From Notospermus geniculatus (taxonomy: Eukaryota; Nemertea; Pilidiophora; Heteronemertea; Lineidae): DNA of 64,000 nt. The stretch is taken from contig NMRB01000724.1 in assembly GCA_002633025.1 (NCBI GenBank), positions 138,568 through 202,567 of the forward strand. The letters run 5' to 3'. Positions 1-12,071 of the stretch are shown in pieces. The position numbers and the translations under genes are program-made. Position 1 is the first letter of the stretch; every line of letters begins with the position of its first letter. The notes below the pieces were generated by a model. The model did no database searches. It saw only the letters and a list, made by a program, of their open reading frames with translations, and was not told where the DNA came from.

Positions 1-1475
1 GTATGATGGCTCTAAAACTGGGCAATCTGAATCTGGCAACAGCCTGAGACAAGAGTGACTTTTGCATTTAGGAATTATTCGTTCAGCAAGAAATAAGTTG
101 GTCACTTGTGTAGAATGTACCCTGTCATATTATGTGAGTTGTCAAATCAATGACTCGAGTGCAGCCAACATTCTGGGCTAGTTGCTGAATATTTTATCAG
201 TTTGGTTGGCTTGCCAAAGACATTTATCATAACAATGTTTGCAAGCATCAACTCCACAACACAGTAAGTTCAAACTACCATTGATTACTAGCCTGCTGAG
301 TGTTTGTTGCACAAGATAGGATGCCAACTTTGTAGCCTGTGGCGAAAAAAGGGCACTTCTGGAGACATGATGTTTGTAAAGGTGATTCCAGATTCAAAGA
401 TGACAGTACACATCTCTCGCATTGTTCACAATATTGGCAGTGACATTTTTTTTGTGCAGTTTGGAGTAAGCAGCTAAAATATTTATACGTTGAACATATA
501 TGAATTGATAGGCCATGAACACATATAGTTTAGTACATGTTTGCTTTTTCCGGTACACTGGCAAGTACCGGTACTAAAAAATTGCTTCATAATTCTTTCT
601 CCAAGTTCTGCCCTTTGGCAATCCAGTGAAGAGTTGTTTTTTTCACAAACTGTACTGCATTACCAAACCTGTCATCCACCGAAGTGGGAATTAAGGCACC
701 ATTCTAGATGTTGGAATGCTTAGAGTATCATTTGCGGCTTTCAATGCTTATTGGTATTAGTCCGACTAGGAGAATCAGAATTATTGATCAGAAGTACTCA
801 GAAAGGGATATTAATTTACATAAGTTCGATTGCTATTTGACCCTGTGGATCTCAGCTCACTTCACTATCATATTACACGAGAAGGAATTGCTTAGTAAAC
901 AAGTGTAAACAAGTGGATTACCCAGCTCAAAAACTGAATACACCTAATTTAGTGCAGGTGGTTTGGGGCATTTTAGAATTTGACATCCTCTTCACCAAAA
1001 CATATTGCATCTGTGTGGCGATGCACTATATTTGGGATGCTTACACTTGTTTCTATGATTAGATGAAATTTCATGCTGCATCAGCGAGGACCACAGCCCA
1101 CTTCCTCAATAGGTGTCACTAGTGGTTAAAACTTTTGCAGTGCAAATGACTTCCCGGTCCTGATCAATTTCCCCCACAAAAGGCGTCCATTGTGCAGGAA
1201 GCGGTTTCGATCTGCTGTCCTCTATCGTACCTATGATCGCCATTGACATTATAGCCGTGGTTACATACATTGAAATACCTGGGTTTTTTGACACCGGCCG
1301 GGTCTAGCCTGGCTGTGAAAAATCCCTCCTGAGGCCCGGTGCCTGTCAACACTACTCAAATTTTGTGACGGGGACCTAAATTAAACCCTCCAAAAACCGT
1401 TCGAGCTCGGAGGGGATTATTCCCGCGTTTTTAACAGGTGTGGACAGAAAAAACCCGGGTTCGACACGGGTTTTT
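1..1475. other. Non-coding stretch, no gene recognised
   Basis: Only short open frames of about 60-70 codons are present, without recognisable domains or splice-flanked exons. The last 190 bases (1285-1475) are more GC-rich, with several runs resembling gggtttttt and cccggg, and may be an old transposon remnant, but I could not pair its ends. It runs straight into the Helentron-like element through a T-run at 1471-1475. Confidence 0.6.
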
Positions 1476-2430
1476 AGCTCACCTCTGTGAGGTGAGCTTC
1501 TCCCATGGTGTGTCGTCCGTCGTCCGTCGTCGTCCGTCGTCGTCCGTCGTCGTCCGTCGTCGTCGTCGTCGTTAACAGGGGTGGCACGTTTCTAAACCGC
1601 TTGGGTTACAGACTTGAAATTTGGTGTACAGGTACCCTATGGTAAAAACTATCTCTGGACCGAAACTTAGCGCTGCTGCTTGTACACTCTGGCCTGTAGG
1701 GGGCGCTTTGTGAAAACCTTCTTTCGGCCATATCTCCTGAACGCTGTTAGCCAGAACCACGAAACTTTTATGGTGGGTTCCTCTGATGAGACTACATCAC
1801 ATAAATCCCGGGTTTTTGATTTGACCTACTTTTCAAGGTCACAGAGGTCAAAGTTCAAAATTCACTGTTTGGTGGCACATTTCATTGCTATTTGACATAG
1901 AGTGTTGTGATTTGGTGTGAAGATATATCTAGGCACCCTGCACGAATGCACCAAATTTCAACCCGATCGGACTTCAAATATGGCCGCCAGGAAGCCATCT
2001 TGAAAAATGGACTTTGACCCACATTTTATAAATGGGAGTAGGTAGGATGTTTTAACGTTGTCAAAATATGTATCTAGGTACCATATAAATATATGGTAAA
2101 TTTCAGGCAGATTCGACGTCAAATATGGCCGCCAGGGAGCCATCTTGAAAAATGGACTTCGACCCACACCTCATAAATAGTGGTAGCTAGGATGCTTTAA
2201 CCGTGCCTAAATATGTGTCTTGGTACCGTCTACTTATATGCCAAATTTCGGTTCGATTGGACTTCAACATGGCTGCCAGGCGGCCATCTTGAAAAATTGA
2301 CTTTGGCCATATCTCATCGGTAGTAAATGTTACGATGTTTCTGCACTAATCCTTCACCATTCAGTGTATCACCAGGCTACTCACACTTCATACTCTGTCA
2401 CAGAGGTGAGCACAATGGCCCTGGCCATTT
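1476..2430 (+). mobile_element. Helentron-like non-autonomous element E1
   Basis: The 5' end carries a perfect hairpin at 1477-1497 (GCTCACCTC, loop TGT, GAGGTGAGC). A GTCCGTC microsatellite follows at about 1511-1572. The body repeats at 145 bp: the word gccgccagg or a variant starts at 1983 and returns 145 and 290 bases later, and a diverged version lies at 1692, two periods upstream. The 3' end has CACAGAGGTGAGC at 2399-2411, an exact 13-base complement of the 5' end, then a second hairpin at 2414-2429 (AATGGCC, CT, GGCCATT) and T-rich host DNA. There is no open frame for a Rep/helicase, so it would depend on a protein supplied elsewhere. Asymmetric terminal inverted repeats, a 3' hairpin, a microsatellite and a tandem core are what is known of Helentron/Helitron2 derivatives (DINE-1, Pearl-type elements). 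The assignment is inference; the structure is directly visible. Confidence 0.72.
1836..1857 (+). promoter_or_regulatory. Nuclear-receptor-like half-site cluster in E1
   Basis: AGGTCA at 1836-1841 and AGGTCA at 1845-1850 form a direct repeat with 3-base spacing (DR3). AGTTCA at 1852-1857 then makes a DR1 with the second half-site. An inverted TGACCT sits at 1822-1827. The same arrangement recurs in E2 and E3. Binding is inference only. Confidence 0.35.
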
Positions 2431-2858
2431 CATTTATGTAGTGTAACAAGGGCTTATGACTGCCCACCAAACAAAAATTACACATGCGATTTTACAGCAG
2501 TAAGAGATCAGTATACAAAACCACGACTGTGCTTTAATGACCTCTGCAACATGCTTGCATGCAATCTGTACCGTATAGCTTCCCATTTCCAGCTCAGAAT
2601 GTTTATATCATTTATTGGACTACCAATATTTAGCTGGCTAATTACAAAGCGTTAATATTAGTCCATAGAATCAACTAGGAGGTTGGGATTTCAGTATCTA
2701 TGTCAATTATAATGATCACAATTCAATTGCCCTCGCTCTGTATTGATTCTTTGTCAATCAGGATTTATATGAAATGTTAATATGTCCCCTCCAGCTACTT
2801 GACTCATGTTATTGAAAATACTGATGTATCCAAAAGTTGCAGGAGTAAGAAGATAGAT
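2431..2858. other. Non-coding stretch, nothing recognised
   Basis: AT-rich sequence without open frames of note, tandem structure or paired termini. Confidence 0.6.
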
Positions 2859-3268
2859 TTGTGACCCGTGATATCAAAGTGTGACCCGGCACAGCAAAAT
2901 GAGTCGGAATGCGCACAGAAGAAGACCCAACATGTCCAAGGTGACACCAACGGTTTGTTGATTTCAGGATTGTCTGCCCATTGTGAAATTTGACTTTGTC
3001 AATTTTGGTAGTTGTTGTCATCTTCAGTCTTCTTCCGTGCGCATTCCGGCTCATTTTGTTGTGCCGGGTCACAAATGAGTCGGAATGCACACAGAAGAAG
3101 ACCCAAGGTGACACCAGCGGTTTGTTGATTTCAGGATTGTCTGCCCAGTGAAATTTCAGGACTATCCGCCCATTGTGAAATTTATCTTTGTCCATTTCTG
3201 TAATTGTTCTCTGGTGTCAACTTAGATCTTTCCGCCGCATTACGACTCATTTTGCTGTCACGGGTCAC
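2859..3268. mobile_element. Two overlapping inverted-repeat MITEs (GTGACCCG family)
   Basis: The word gtgacccggcacagcaaaat starts at 2881 and returns inverted near 3045-3072 and 3248-3268. The adjoining agtcggaatgc and cagaagaagaccca words likewise occur in direct and inverted orientation. The arrangement is arm, inverted arm, arm, inverted arm, as if two copies share a terminus near 3060-3075. A further gtgacccg at 2861 suggests a still older copy. No target duplication could be fixed. Confidence 0.6.
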
Positions 3269-4011
3269 ATTTGTCTTGCTCTGGCTGCTAAGGATGCCGG
3301 TCATTCTTCTGGTTCTGTTTGTTTAAGGATTGCATCTGCAGTGCAGTATTCATGAAAGAAAAGCTAGAGGAGAAAGTATCTGCACGTTGTTGGAGGTCAT
3401 TCGATAGTGATAATCTTTCAGTGTAGTGATAATCTTTCAGTATGATCTGGAATGGAAGTGCCCACATCGATCATAACATTCAATATATATCCTACATTCA
3501 CGCTGTCTCTGGAGTGTTCGATTAGTGCGGAGGGTTTAATATTCTGGGCTGGTAGCATTTGATCCATATTTAGGTGGATGATTCCCATGTGCAATGCGAA
3601 GCTCTCAGATAAAGAGCTGTACAAGTTAATGGGAAATAAATCCGTATGAGGTGTCATCCCCTTATCCATGTGGCAGGGGAACTCCCCTGCAGTGTTCAGT
3701 TCATTCTTTGGAAAACAGACACATGTCAGAGAAGAGGCCAATAATGTATTGATATTGTTGAGCAAGTTGGTGTTTTTCATACGAATGTCTAGTTAAGATC
3801 AATTGCCATATCCCTATATCAGCTGCACACCCAGGCTTATTACTTGGATGAGCTTGAGGTATTTCAAAAAGAGGATCTGTTCCTCAGAGCAGATCAAGAT
3901 TGGTTGCCATTGGACATCAAATGATAATGTACTTTAGAGTGCAGTGCTACATCCAACTAGTTAGAATCAAATCCCTCAGGTTGGACTAATAGAAAGAGTG
4001 GCAAAATATCC
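3269..4011. other. Non-coding stretch, nothing recognised
   Basis: An 18-base direct duplication (agtgtagtgataatctttcagt type) lies at about 3405-3440. A minus-strand open frame at 3418-3780 (120 codons) has no domain I recognise and I do not call it a gene. Confidence 0.55.
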
Positions 4012-4159
4012 TAAGGACTGCTTTCCATTGGCGTGTTTCTGTGCGCGAAAACGCTTGAAAGCATTGTATTTTTCCGCGCGGTGACCAAACGACGCGGAAA
4101 CAAACAATGCTTTTGAGCGTTTTTGCGCACGAAAACGCTCTAATGGAAAGCAGGCCTAA
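4012..4159. mobile_element. PIF/Harbinger-like MITE (GGNCTGCTTTCCATTGG ends)
   Basis: The terminal inverted repeats start at 4015 (ggactgctttccattgg) and end at 4156 (taatggaaagcaggcc). They are flanked by TAA at 4012-4014 and TAA at 4157-4159, the three-base TWA target duplication of PIF/Harbinger elements. The interior has paired words such as cgcgcgaaaacgct. It is the same family as 6387-6526. Confidence 0.75.
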
Positions 4160-5200
4160 GTCTTGTAGAATACAATCATGGGGATCATGAAGATTATGGC
4201 TTTTAAAATACAACCGTAGGATATTATGATTGAGATTCTGTCCAACAGAATACTACAGCAATAGGATATGAGTGGAAGAATTGTTTTTCTCTGATGATAC
4301 AATGGTAAAACAGATAGTTTTGTAAGTTTCATGACCGCAGGTTGCCCTTCTGCAAATATTCCAATGGTTTCTGAAAAATACACAACAGGGAATCAACAGC
4401 TCGACGGCGGCAATGCTGGAGTGAAAGACACAACACCGCCTGCAGGATTCGACATTTTCCGATTCATGTCCATTCATCCCTGCATCAAGAAACCGCTTAA
4501 GGCTTCTGATGTAAATCAAAATAGATGCAAAGGCAAGAAATGACTCATTATTTTTGTATTCCTCATCCATCAATGGCCTTTTTAGATGTAGAAGTAATTT
4601 ATTTCTCCTTAATATGACAACCATGGCATCACAATGCATCAACCATATCAAGCCCAGTTTGTTCCTGTTGCCCTGTTCATAAGGATGTGGTAGAAATGTT
4701 AAGTTTGTTTGGCTTCCTTCAGCACAGTAGGGGCGTATTCATATGCAGAATTCTCATGTACACTGCAAGCGTTTTTACCATGTATATTGCAGGTGGCCGT
4801 AGACAGACTAAGATCGATCACTTTCATGTGGTCAGCGTCGGCCATTGGGATAAAATCTTTTTTTGAATAATCACCCAAATAGTGACTGTTATTTTGTGCT
4901 AATGGCCAGTTTATCAAAGTGACTGCGTCTGATGAGTTTGTCCCTCTGCCAAAATAAATAACCTAAAAGCTCTATGAATGATTTATGTGTCACAGATAAC
5001 ATTGAAGTTGGGAATTACATTGGCTATCTATGTAGCATGTTTTTCTAAACTAGCGTGATGTGATCATTTAGTACCTTCTTGGTTGTGTGTACATGTATGT
5101 GTGTGTTGGAAGTGGGGGACTATCTTCATTGTAAAATGGTGTTAGCATATAGTAACTTCAGAAGTTGTAACAAACATTTTTCTGGATCCTGAAGATATTC
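4160..5200. other. Non-coding stretch, no gene recognised
   Basis: Overlapping short open frames occur on both strands (for example minus-strand 4253-4651, 132 codons), but none shows a recognisable motif or a supporting neighbour. Nothing repetitive was identified. Confidence 0.55.
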
Positions 5201-5481
5201 AATTGCAGGGCCGGATCCAGGGGGGGGCGTGGGGGGCGTATACGCCCCCCCTATTTTTGGCAGAGCAATGATTTTTTTTAGCAAGAAAAATTTAATCACA
5301 TAAAAATTCTAGTATTTTGCTCTCAGATGCCAGGAAAATGCATCTAAAAGCACTTAAATTGTCAAATTTTTCTGGGGGAGAGCCCCCAGACCCCCCGTTT
5401 AGGCTTCACTTTTTCGGTCCTCACCAACTTTGTCGAGCTACGCCCCCCCTTTCTGTGAATCCTGGATCCGGCCCTGAATTG
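5201..5481. mobile_element. hAT-like MITE with CAGGGCCGGATCCAGG ends
   Basis: The perfect terminal inverted repeat cagggccggatccagg begins at 5206 and its complement ends at 5476. The pentamer aattg flanks both sides (5201-5205 and 5477-5481). Next to the left end the interior folds as ggggggcgtatacgcccccc. CAGGG-type ends are typical of hAT elements, whose target duplications are usually 8 bp but can be shorter. Superfamily placement is inferred from the ends only. Confidence 0.65.
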
Positions 5482-5984
5482 GTGACGTGAACGTCAGCGT
5501 GTCACAGTTACCCAGTGATGAAAGTCGAAGTTGACCTGTGCCCAGTGGGCTACCAGCTCGAATCTAAAAAAATACTTGATCCTGATACAATGCACGAAAA
5601 ACTCATGCCACTGCCCTGGAAACTTGTGGTAAATGAGAGTTTCCCTTTGTGGTATGAAATGATTCACCTGGAAATTAAAGACACCAACCCGATGACGAAA
5701 TGGTATCCATCTTTTGTGCTAACCTAAGTCAGTAATCTTACACGTGGTACTCACCTCGATGTCATGGACAATAAAGGCGTGTTCCGATCAGACCTGGCAT
5801 TAAATTATTCCATCAGGGCCGACGCCAAAGCATTATTGGCCCAGTAGGTATGGAGGAGACCATCTCAAGCTGCTCATCACGGTGTTCCTCACTTGGATGG
5901 GGTCTTTTACTTACCCTTTCAAAGGCACAAAGTACAAGGCACCATGGCTACTGTCCCTGTGATGTATGTGAAGATGATCCTATC
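5482..5984. other. Non-coding stretch, no gene recognised
   Basis: A plus-strand open frame at 5515-5727 (70 codons) has no recognisable domain and no splice or promoter support. The rest is featureless. Confidence 0.5.
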
Positions 5985-6060
5985 TAGATTTGAACCTGGG
6001 ACCCGCCGTTTGCTAAGTGGGTGTGATAACCACTAGACTATCAAGGCTCCAAATCAGCCC
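5985..6060 (-). mobile_element. tRNA-derived SINE head or tRNA-like fragment
   Basis: Read on the minus strand, the sequence contains an A-box-like TAGTCTAGTGG and a B-box-like GGTTCAAATC about 35 bases downstream, spaced as in tRNA-derived promoters. The stems do not pair well enough for a functional tRNA, so I read it as a SINE head or a degenerate tRNA-like sequence. No tail or target duplication was defined. Confidence 0.5.
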
Positions 6061-6383
6061 ATCAGACCTGTCAACAGTCGTGTACCGGTCAAGGAAGTAC
6101 ACATTGAGGCCCAGCCAAATCACTTATTGATTATCTCATCAACTCCTGCTGGATGGTATTGGTGGGCTTAGTTTTAGCGGGGTGGTGGTAATGAGTCATT
6201 ACCATGTTGCAGTACCATCATCTCCCCATGTATCGCATGAGAACGAGTAGTTTGCACTTCTGCAGGAAAAGATAAATCCCTAAAGATTGCAGTCCACCAT
6301 TGTGGCGGCTGGTGGCGCCCACTACCAAAAGGGACAATAGCAGCCACCATCAGTCTTATGTACAACTTATAAGCAATATGTTG

Positions 6384-6529
6384 TCAGGGCGGCTTTCCAT
6401 TGGAGCGTTTCCCTGCATGGAAACGCGCGAAACCATTGTTTTTTCCGCGCCATGACCAACGACGTGGAAACAAACAATGCTTTCAAGCGTTTCCACGCAC
6501 GGAAATGCTCCAATGGAAAGCTGCCCTTA
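6384..6529. mobile_element. PIF/Harbinger-like MITE, second copy of the GGGCNGCTTTCC family
   Basis: The ends gggcggctttccattggagc (from 6387) and gctccaatggaaagctgccc (to 6526) are inverted repeats. The flanks are TCA and TTA, so one target copy has probably mutated from TTA. The interior resembles 4015-4156 (ccgcg, gaccaa, acgcggaaacaaacaatgc), confirming family membership. Confidence 0.7.
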
Positions 6530-7024
6530 CACTATCTAACTGATGTTGAGTTACTTTGTGACCATCCTGTGCTGTGGAAATGTTGTTGTTTATAGTATAC
6601 AAAAAGTTCTAGGCCATTAGCACTATTGCAACAAAAAACGTAAACAGCCAACTTTGTCCTCCATAAACTACCGGTAAAATCATTTGCCTCATACCATGTA
6701 ACATTTGCAAACAGTTCTTGATCCGCCATTGTCATCAGCCCTAACAATACAAATCGGGGTATTGAACGTCCAACAATAGCATCTACCAATATCAATATAC
6801 CGCGATTAATATGGGAAGATTGGTGCTTTCAGATCATCATGTGGATACTCTCCGGGGTTTGGTTGCCCGATATGATGATTATATATAAATTGGAATGGCA
6901 CACGATGATTGATATACCATCATTCTGCAGTTGACTCACTTGCCCTGCAGGTGGCATAACCAAGTCATTAGCAGGTATGAATTAGGTGCCTCGTACATTC
7001 ACCTTGTTTATTTTCCTGTCTGAA
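6530..7024. other. Non-coding stretch, nothing recognised
   Basis: No paired termini, tandem structure or credible coding sequence. Confidence 0.55.
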
Positions 7025-7543
7025 TAAAGCAGGTCTCACAGGGGGTTTTGAAGGCGGTTCAACACAGTTCAAAACCGCACACTGAACCCCCCCCCCCCAA
7101 AAAATGACACAAATGGTTTGACACAAATGTGTGACAAGTTGGTGAAAACACGGTGTGGATGAGGTGGTGATGCGGTTGTCATGTACGGTGTTAACACGGG
7201 TCAATATATGGTCCAGGGGATATTGTGGGGTGGCCACAAGGTGTTGGAAAGTTTTGTGAGGTGGCCATATGAGGTGTTGGGGGCAACAACACGCTAGCCA
7301 TTGTTTTAGCGGTTAACTGAAGGGTTCTGAAAGGTGACAACAAGGTAGCAACGAGACAGCCAGTCAGTGATTCCCGGTTTTGAGAACCGCCGTGAAATTT
7401 TCAAACATTTTGAAAATCTCGCGGTTTCGAAAACGAGGTGGTGGTCAACCCTCGCGGTGTCTAGGCTATGTCATTGAAGTTCAGCATGGTTTTGAACCGT
7501 ATTGAACCGCCTTTGAAACCGCCCCCGTGTGAGGCCTGCTTAA
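7025..7543. mobile_element. PIF/Harbinger-like element with AGCAGGYCTCACA ends
   Basis: The element at 7028-7540 has inverted ends (agcaggtctcacaggggg and the complement ending gtgtgaggcctgct) and TAA on both sides (7025-7027 and 7541-7543). The ends continue inward as aaggcggttcaa against ttgaaccgcctt. The 513-bp interior contains a poly-C run at 7085-7098 and inverted cggtttt words, but no transposase frame. A 195-bp relative lies in copy B at 40830-41024, so this is a longer member of the same family. Confidence 0.75.
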
Positions 7544-8357
7544 TGGAGTCCCTCTAAGCAGATCTGATATCAGATCTTAAGTAGTATAGTGGTTTAGTTG
7601 AAATCCACTCTGTACCACCTGTTGGATTGTCAGTCTCTTCTAATTGTCCCCCGCAGAGACTGCAGGGGACTTACAAACGGGTCTCGTCCGTCGTCCACAA
7701 CACCAACCTCGACATATGGTTACCACTTACACAGTGTGCAATGTACTCATCATACACAACATGCCGCCTGGAAACGAGGTCAAGCTCCAGATTTGTTCGT
7801 CGATTTAGCAAAAAATGTGACCTTAATTAAATATAATCTCTGCATCAATAGTTGAACTGTAAACAGAACAATAAATGAAAACATTACCAGTGTTTTTCTT
7901 ATACTTTTAACTTCCAACGAATACAGAACGACAACCAAATTGCAATGTCGCCATTTGCCGTAAACCAGTCGTCTCACATCATTTTCCGCATGTTCATGAC
8001 ATTATTTTACTCACTCACACATGTCACACGTCATGCACCTTCTGAACTGAATAAAAGTCACTTTTCTAGGGTGAAGTGCAGAAATCTTCGCTGCAAACTA
8101 TTTATTGACCTCTTCATGATCGGAAAACTGCCACTAGGCCTAAGCTAAGTTGGTTACAACTGGTGTACTTTGGAGAACATTTGGTGACATTCCACACCGG
8201 GTTTGTTTTCTGTTGTTGCACAGTGCACTGTGTACATACCCAGTGCTGGCATAAAATAGGCCCAACGATGTCAGACACACATACACCGCCGTGTAGCTAC
8301 ACTGATCTGCATGCCACCCACACATGCACAACTACAGTAGGCCTACATCATATTGTT
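7544..8357. other. Non-coding stretch, nothing recognised
   Basis: Several overlapping short open frames, none with recognisable features. No repeat ends found. Confidence 0.55.
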
Positions 8358-9568
8358 AGCTCACTCGTGAGCTTTTATCGTCCTGCGGCGTCCGTCGTCG
8401 TCTGTCGTCCGTCCGTCGTTGTCCGTTAGCAGGGCACGTTTCGTAACCGCTGGAGCTATTGATCTGAAACTTGGTACATATATACCCCTAGGTCAGATGA
8501 CCTATCACACCAAGTTTCGGTCTGATTCGATTTTTGGCTTGGCCTCCAGGTGGCCAAAACCAACAAACACAAAAAGTGCAATAACTCCTGAACTAATGAC
8601 TGGATCGTCTCCAAATTTTTATCATAGGTGTATCTAAGTAGGATACATAACATATATAACGGGTTTTTGATTTGACCTACTTTTCAAGGTCATAGAGGTC
8701 AAAGTTCGACAAAAGTGACGAACCTGCCACAGGTCTTCATTATTTCTCCGAGCATCTTCATATCTTGCATAAACATGTATTACAGGGGTACCTTCAAAAC
8801 TACCGAGTTTCGGTCCAATCGGACATCCAATATGGATATGGCCGCCAGGTGGCGTAACCTGAAAATCGACCAAGTGCTATAACTCAGGAACGGCTTCACC
8901 CAGAGTTCTCGAACTTGATATTTACCTCCCTCTAGGTGACCTTTACAAGCACGTCAAATTTTGGCCTGATTAAACTTCCAATATGGCTGCCAGGTGGCGT
9001 AACCCAAAAATCATCAAATGTGCTGTAACTCAGGAACGACTTGACCCAGAGCAATTAAATGTGCTATGTGGCTCCCTCTAGATGACGTTTATGTGCATGT
9101 GAAGTTTTGGCCCAATCGGACATCCAATATGGCCGCCAGGTGGCGTAACCTGAAAATCATCCAAGTGCTATAACTCAGGAACGGCTTGACCCAGAGTGCT
9201 CAAACTTGATATTTACCTCTCTCTAGGTGACCTTTACAAGCATGCCAAATTTCGGCCTGATTAAACTTCCAATATGGCCGCCAGGTGGCGCAACCCGAAA
9301 ATCATGAAATGTGCTATAACTCAGGAACGACTTGACCTACAACGCTCAAATGTGCTATGTGGCTACCTCTAGATGACCTTTATGTGCATGTGAAGTTTTG
9401 GCCCGATCGGACATCCAATATGGCCGCCAGGCGGCATAACCCAACAATCATTGAGGTCCTGCAACTTGGGAATGACTTGACCCAGATTGCTCATAACTGA
9501 CATATACCTCTCTTGGTCATTACACTGTTATGTCCAAACGAGTGAGCACATGGTCCATGCACCATTTC
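8358..9568 (+). mobile_element. Helentron-like non-autonomous element E2
   Basis: The 5' hairpin is GCTCAC, TC, GTGAGC at 8359-8372, followed by a CGTCCGTC-type microsatellite (8392-8427). The tandem body has the gccgccagg-type word starting at 8841, 8986, 9132, 9277 and 9423, with spacings of 145, 146, 145 and 146. A related gcctccagg lies at 8542, two periods upstream after allowing for a 6-base insertion at 8833. The 3' end has ACGAGTGAGC at 9538-9547, the exact complement of the first ten bases of the 5' hairpin, then a short hairpin CATGG, T, CCATG at 9549-9559 and an atttcattg tail. No protein is encoded. Confidence 0.75.
8687..8708 (+). promoter_or_regulatory. Nuclear-receptor-like DR3 in E2
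   Basis: AGGTCA at 8687-8692 and AGGTCA at 8696-8701 are separated by three bases, within the same context as in E1 (tgacctacttttca upstream, aagttc downstream). Function is inferred only. Confidence 0.35.
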
Positions 9569-11819
9569 ATTGAATATCACTAGGCCTACCAAAAGTACCG
9601 GTATCCAATAGGCCTACATACTTGGTGACTTCAATATGGCCCCGCATCAAATATCAAACCTGCGGGGGACACAGCTTCTCTGATGCCTTGTTGATCATCT
9701 ACCGCAGTTGACCAAAAAAGCCAGATGTTTCAACCACTATCTGTAGATTTAACTCCCAGTAGGCTCTCTTATCAACCCTTAGCTTCTGCCTATTTGAATT
9801 CAAAATGCACATTGTGTTCAAAAGTTGTTACATCAGAATCAATCCACCAGGAAATAAACAGGAATACAATTATTCAGCTGTTTTAAAATATCATGTAGCC
9901 CTCCTCAGGCATCATGTTACAGGCAACCTCATGAATTTTCCCCATACTTTCAATGGTTCCAGGTAGGCCTTTAAGCCTTCTGACCTTTAAGATGTAGCCA
10001 CTAATTCAGCCACACCAGGTAGCTGACACTTTCTTTAAATCCAGACATTTTAGAAGATCACTTCCTGATTCTTGGCTCAGTTTAATTCAAATGAACTTTC
10101 TCACATTGAACACCTGTTCTCTAAACAACAGCAGTTACCTTTTTTAACAAATTGAGAACATATCTGTAGGTTCATAGCAAAGTTAGGATTAACTTCAATA
10201 ACAAAAACCAAGTACCTTGTACACCAGTATCACATATTTCTTGTATTTCACGGAGATGTCAACAATAGGTTGAAATGTGTAATATGAGCTTAGATTTAAG
10301 GAGAGGATAATAACCATAGGGTGCATTGTATTTCTGAAAGGACCAGTTGGCAGAGTGCAAACACATTGAGATGTCTGCTTTGATGATCGTCAAACTAGCT
10401 GGCTGCCTTCACAACAACCCCTTTCAGATTAACAAGAGGCAACGCAGGTGAAACCATCAAGTTTGAACTTTTATTGAAATCTTCTCTCCAGGTGTTGAAC
10501 TTCACAATATAGGCTCACAAATGCTTCGATCCTGTACCTGATAGTACCTACTGAAGATGTGCTGGTGATAAACCTTCCATAACTCATGTCGATTTCAACA
10601 CATGATTTCTTTGGTTGATTTTTTGTGTGGTTTTCAGTTGAGTAGTCATCCGAGTGCATAGAATAGAGTTGTTCCCTATTCCTGACAGTTGTGGGCCTGA
10701 ACTGCTGGCTGGAAATATTACTCGGGCTACTATTGTATTAGACATACCTCTTCGAGCATAATCCCAACGCTCATTTCCTCGGTGTACAATAGCCAGGTCA
10801 GAATAAAAAGGAAGTCGTTAGGCGTTGTGATTTTCCCTCCTCGTAGCCATGGTTTGACAGATACCAAACACCCTTTGCAGAAGATTTTGCTTTGGCACTT
10901 GCCTTCATAGCTTCAGTGAAATTCATTTTGACAATATTTCTGACAATATTTCAGTTTTTTTCCGCTGAGGAAAACTTTCCGGACATAGGCCTATATACAC
11001 ATGTAATGGTAGGCCTATTTTGTCTGTTTTTTTTCATGAGCCAAGGCAAGGGCGTGATGTCCTCATTGAGTTGCTTTGTCATTGCCAAAGGCGGCAACTT
11101 TCACATCAGTGACTACATTTCTGCGTCCTGTCATTATGTTGGCTTGGCTGTCTAGCCCTACTCTCATGACTGTTGAACCGGACAGTTGGCTCAACTGTAT
11201 TCACTACTGTTGGAATCAACTGTAAGGCCTATTACTGTTGCATGCAAATTAGTTTTTTATTGCTTATACCTTTCAGGCTCAAGCTGTGCAAAATCCAAGA
11301 ACGCCCCTAATAATACAATTGACTCGGTCAACAATGTGTCATGCCAGATCACTAGGCTTGTACGATTTCCATTTTACTCTGGTCTGACGATTGTACACCA
11401 AAGTGTTGGTGTTATGATGTAACCTATGTAACCTACCCGCATAACACGAACTGGTATCTGACAATGTCCAATACAATAGTAGTCCGGTAATACTTCCAGC
11501 CAACAGTTCAAGCCCATGACTGTCAGGAATAGGGAACAACTCTATTACTAACTGTGGGAGTGATATATCTTTTTTTTATTTTGCTGAATTCCATTCTCAT
11601 CCAGGTAAAAGTGTGAATACCTATTGACATTTAAATTTGAGCTCGAGTACTGGAATCCCCACGCCTTACGTCTGTACATTTCAACATCTGGTATTTTCTA
11701 AAATTCGTTATCGAGTATGATAACTGTCAATTGGCTTCATGAAATTGAAAAATGTTTTGTGGAAATTTTTGAAAGCATATTGATGAACCTTATAAAAACA
11801 TTCTGATGAATGCTTGGAA
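9569..11819. other. Unique non-coding sequence
   Basis: No repeat ends, tandem arrays or convincing exons. Short plus-strand open frames at 10892-11155 and 11186-11422 look like chance frames. Confidence 0.55.
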
Positions 11820-12071
11820 TAGACAGTTTGCGAAATTAGCGGCCGCCATTTTTTTTTGAAATTTTGTCGAATTTTCAAACTTTTTCAAATATATTTCGAA
11901 TATATTTGATTGGCTGCTTGCTTGCTAAAATATCTTTATGCAATTCTAGTGGCTTACTGTATGATCTTTCTTTTTTGAACGCCTCTGACAGTGCAAAATC
12001 CCATTGAAAAAACCCAAGCCATGGCAAAATCTTCAAAAAAGATGGCGGCCGCTAATTTCGCAAACTGTCTA
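11820..12071. mobile_element. TA-target MITE with GACAGTTTGCG ends
   Basis: Long inverted repeats start at 11822 (gacagtttgcgaaattagcg, then gccgcc and a T-run) and end at 12069 with their complement. TA flanks both sides, as for Tc1/mariner/pogo-type elements. The right arm carries aagatggcggc, matching the YY1 consensus, and the left arm carries its complement. No transposase is encoded. Confidence 0.75.

Noticed and set aside
1511-1572. Simple microsatellite standing alone
   Set aside because: It sits at the same place in several elements (after the 5' hairpin), so it is part of the element.
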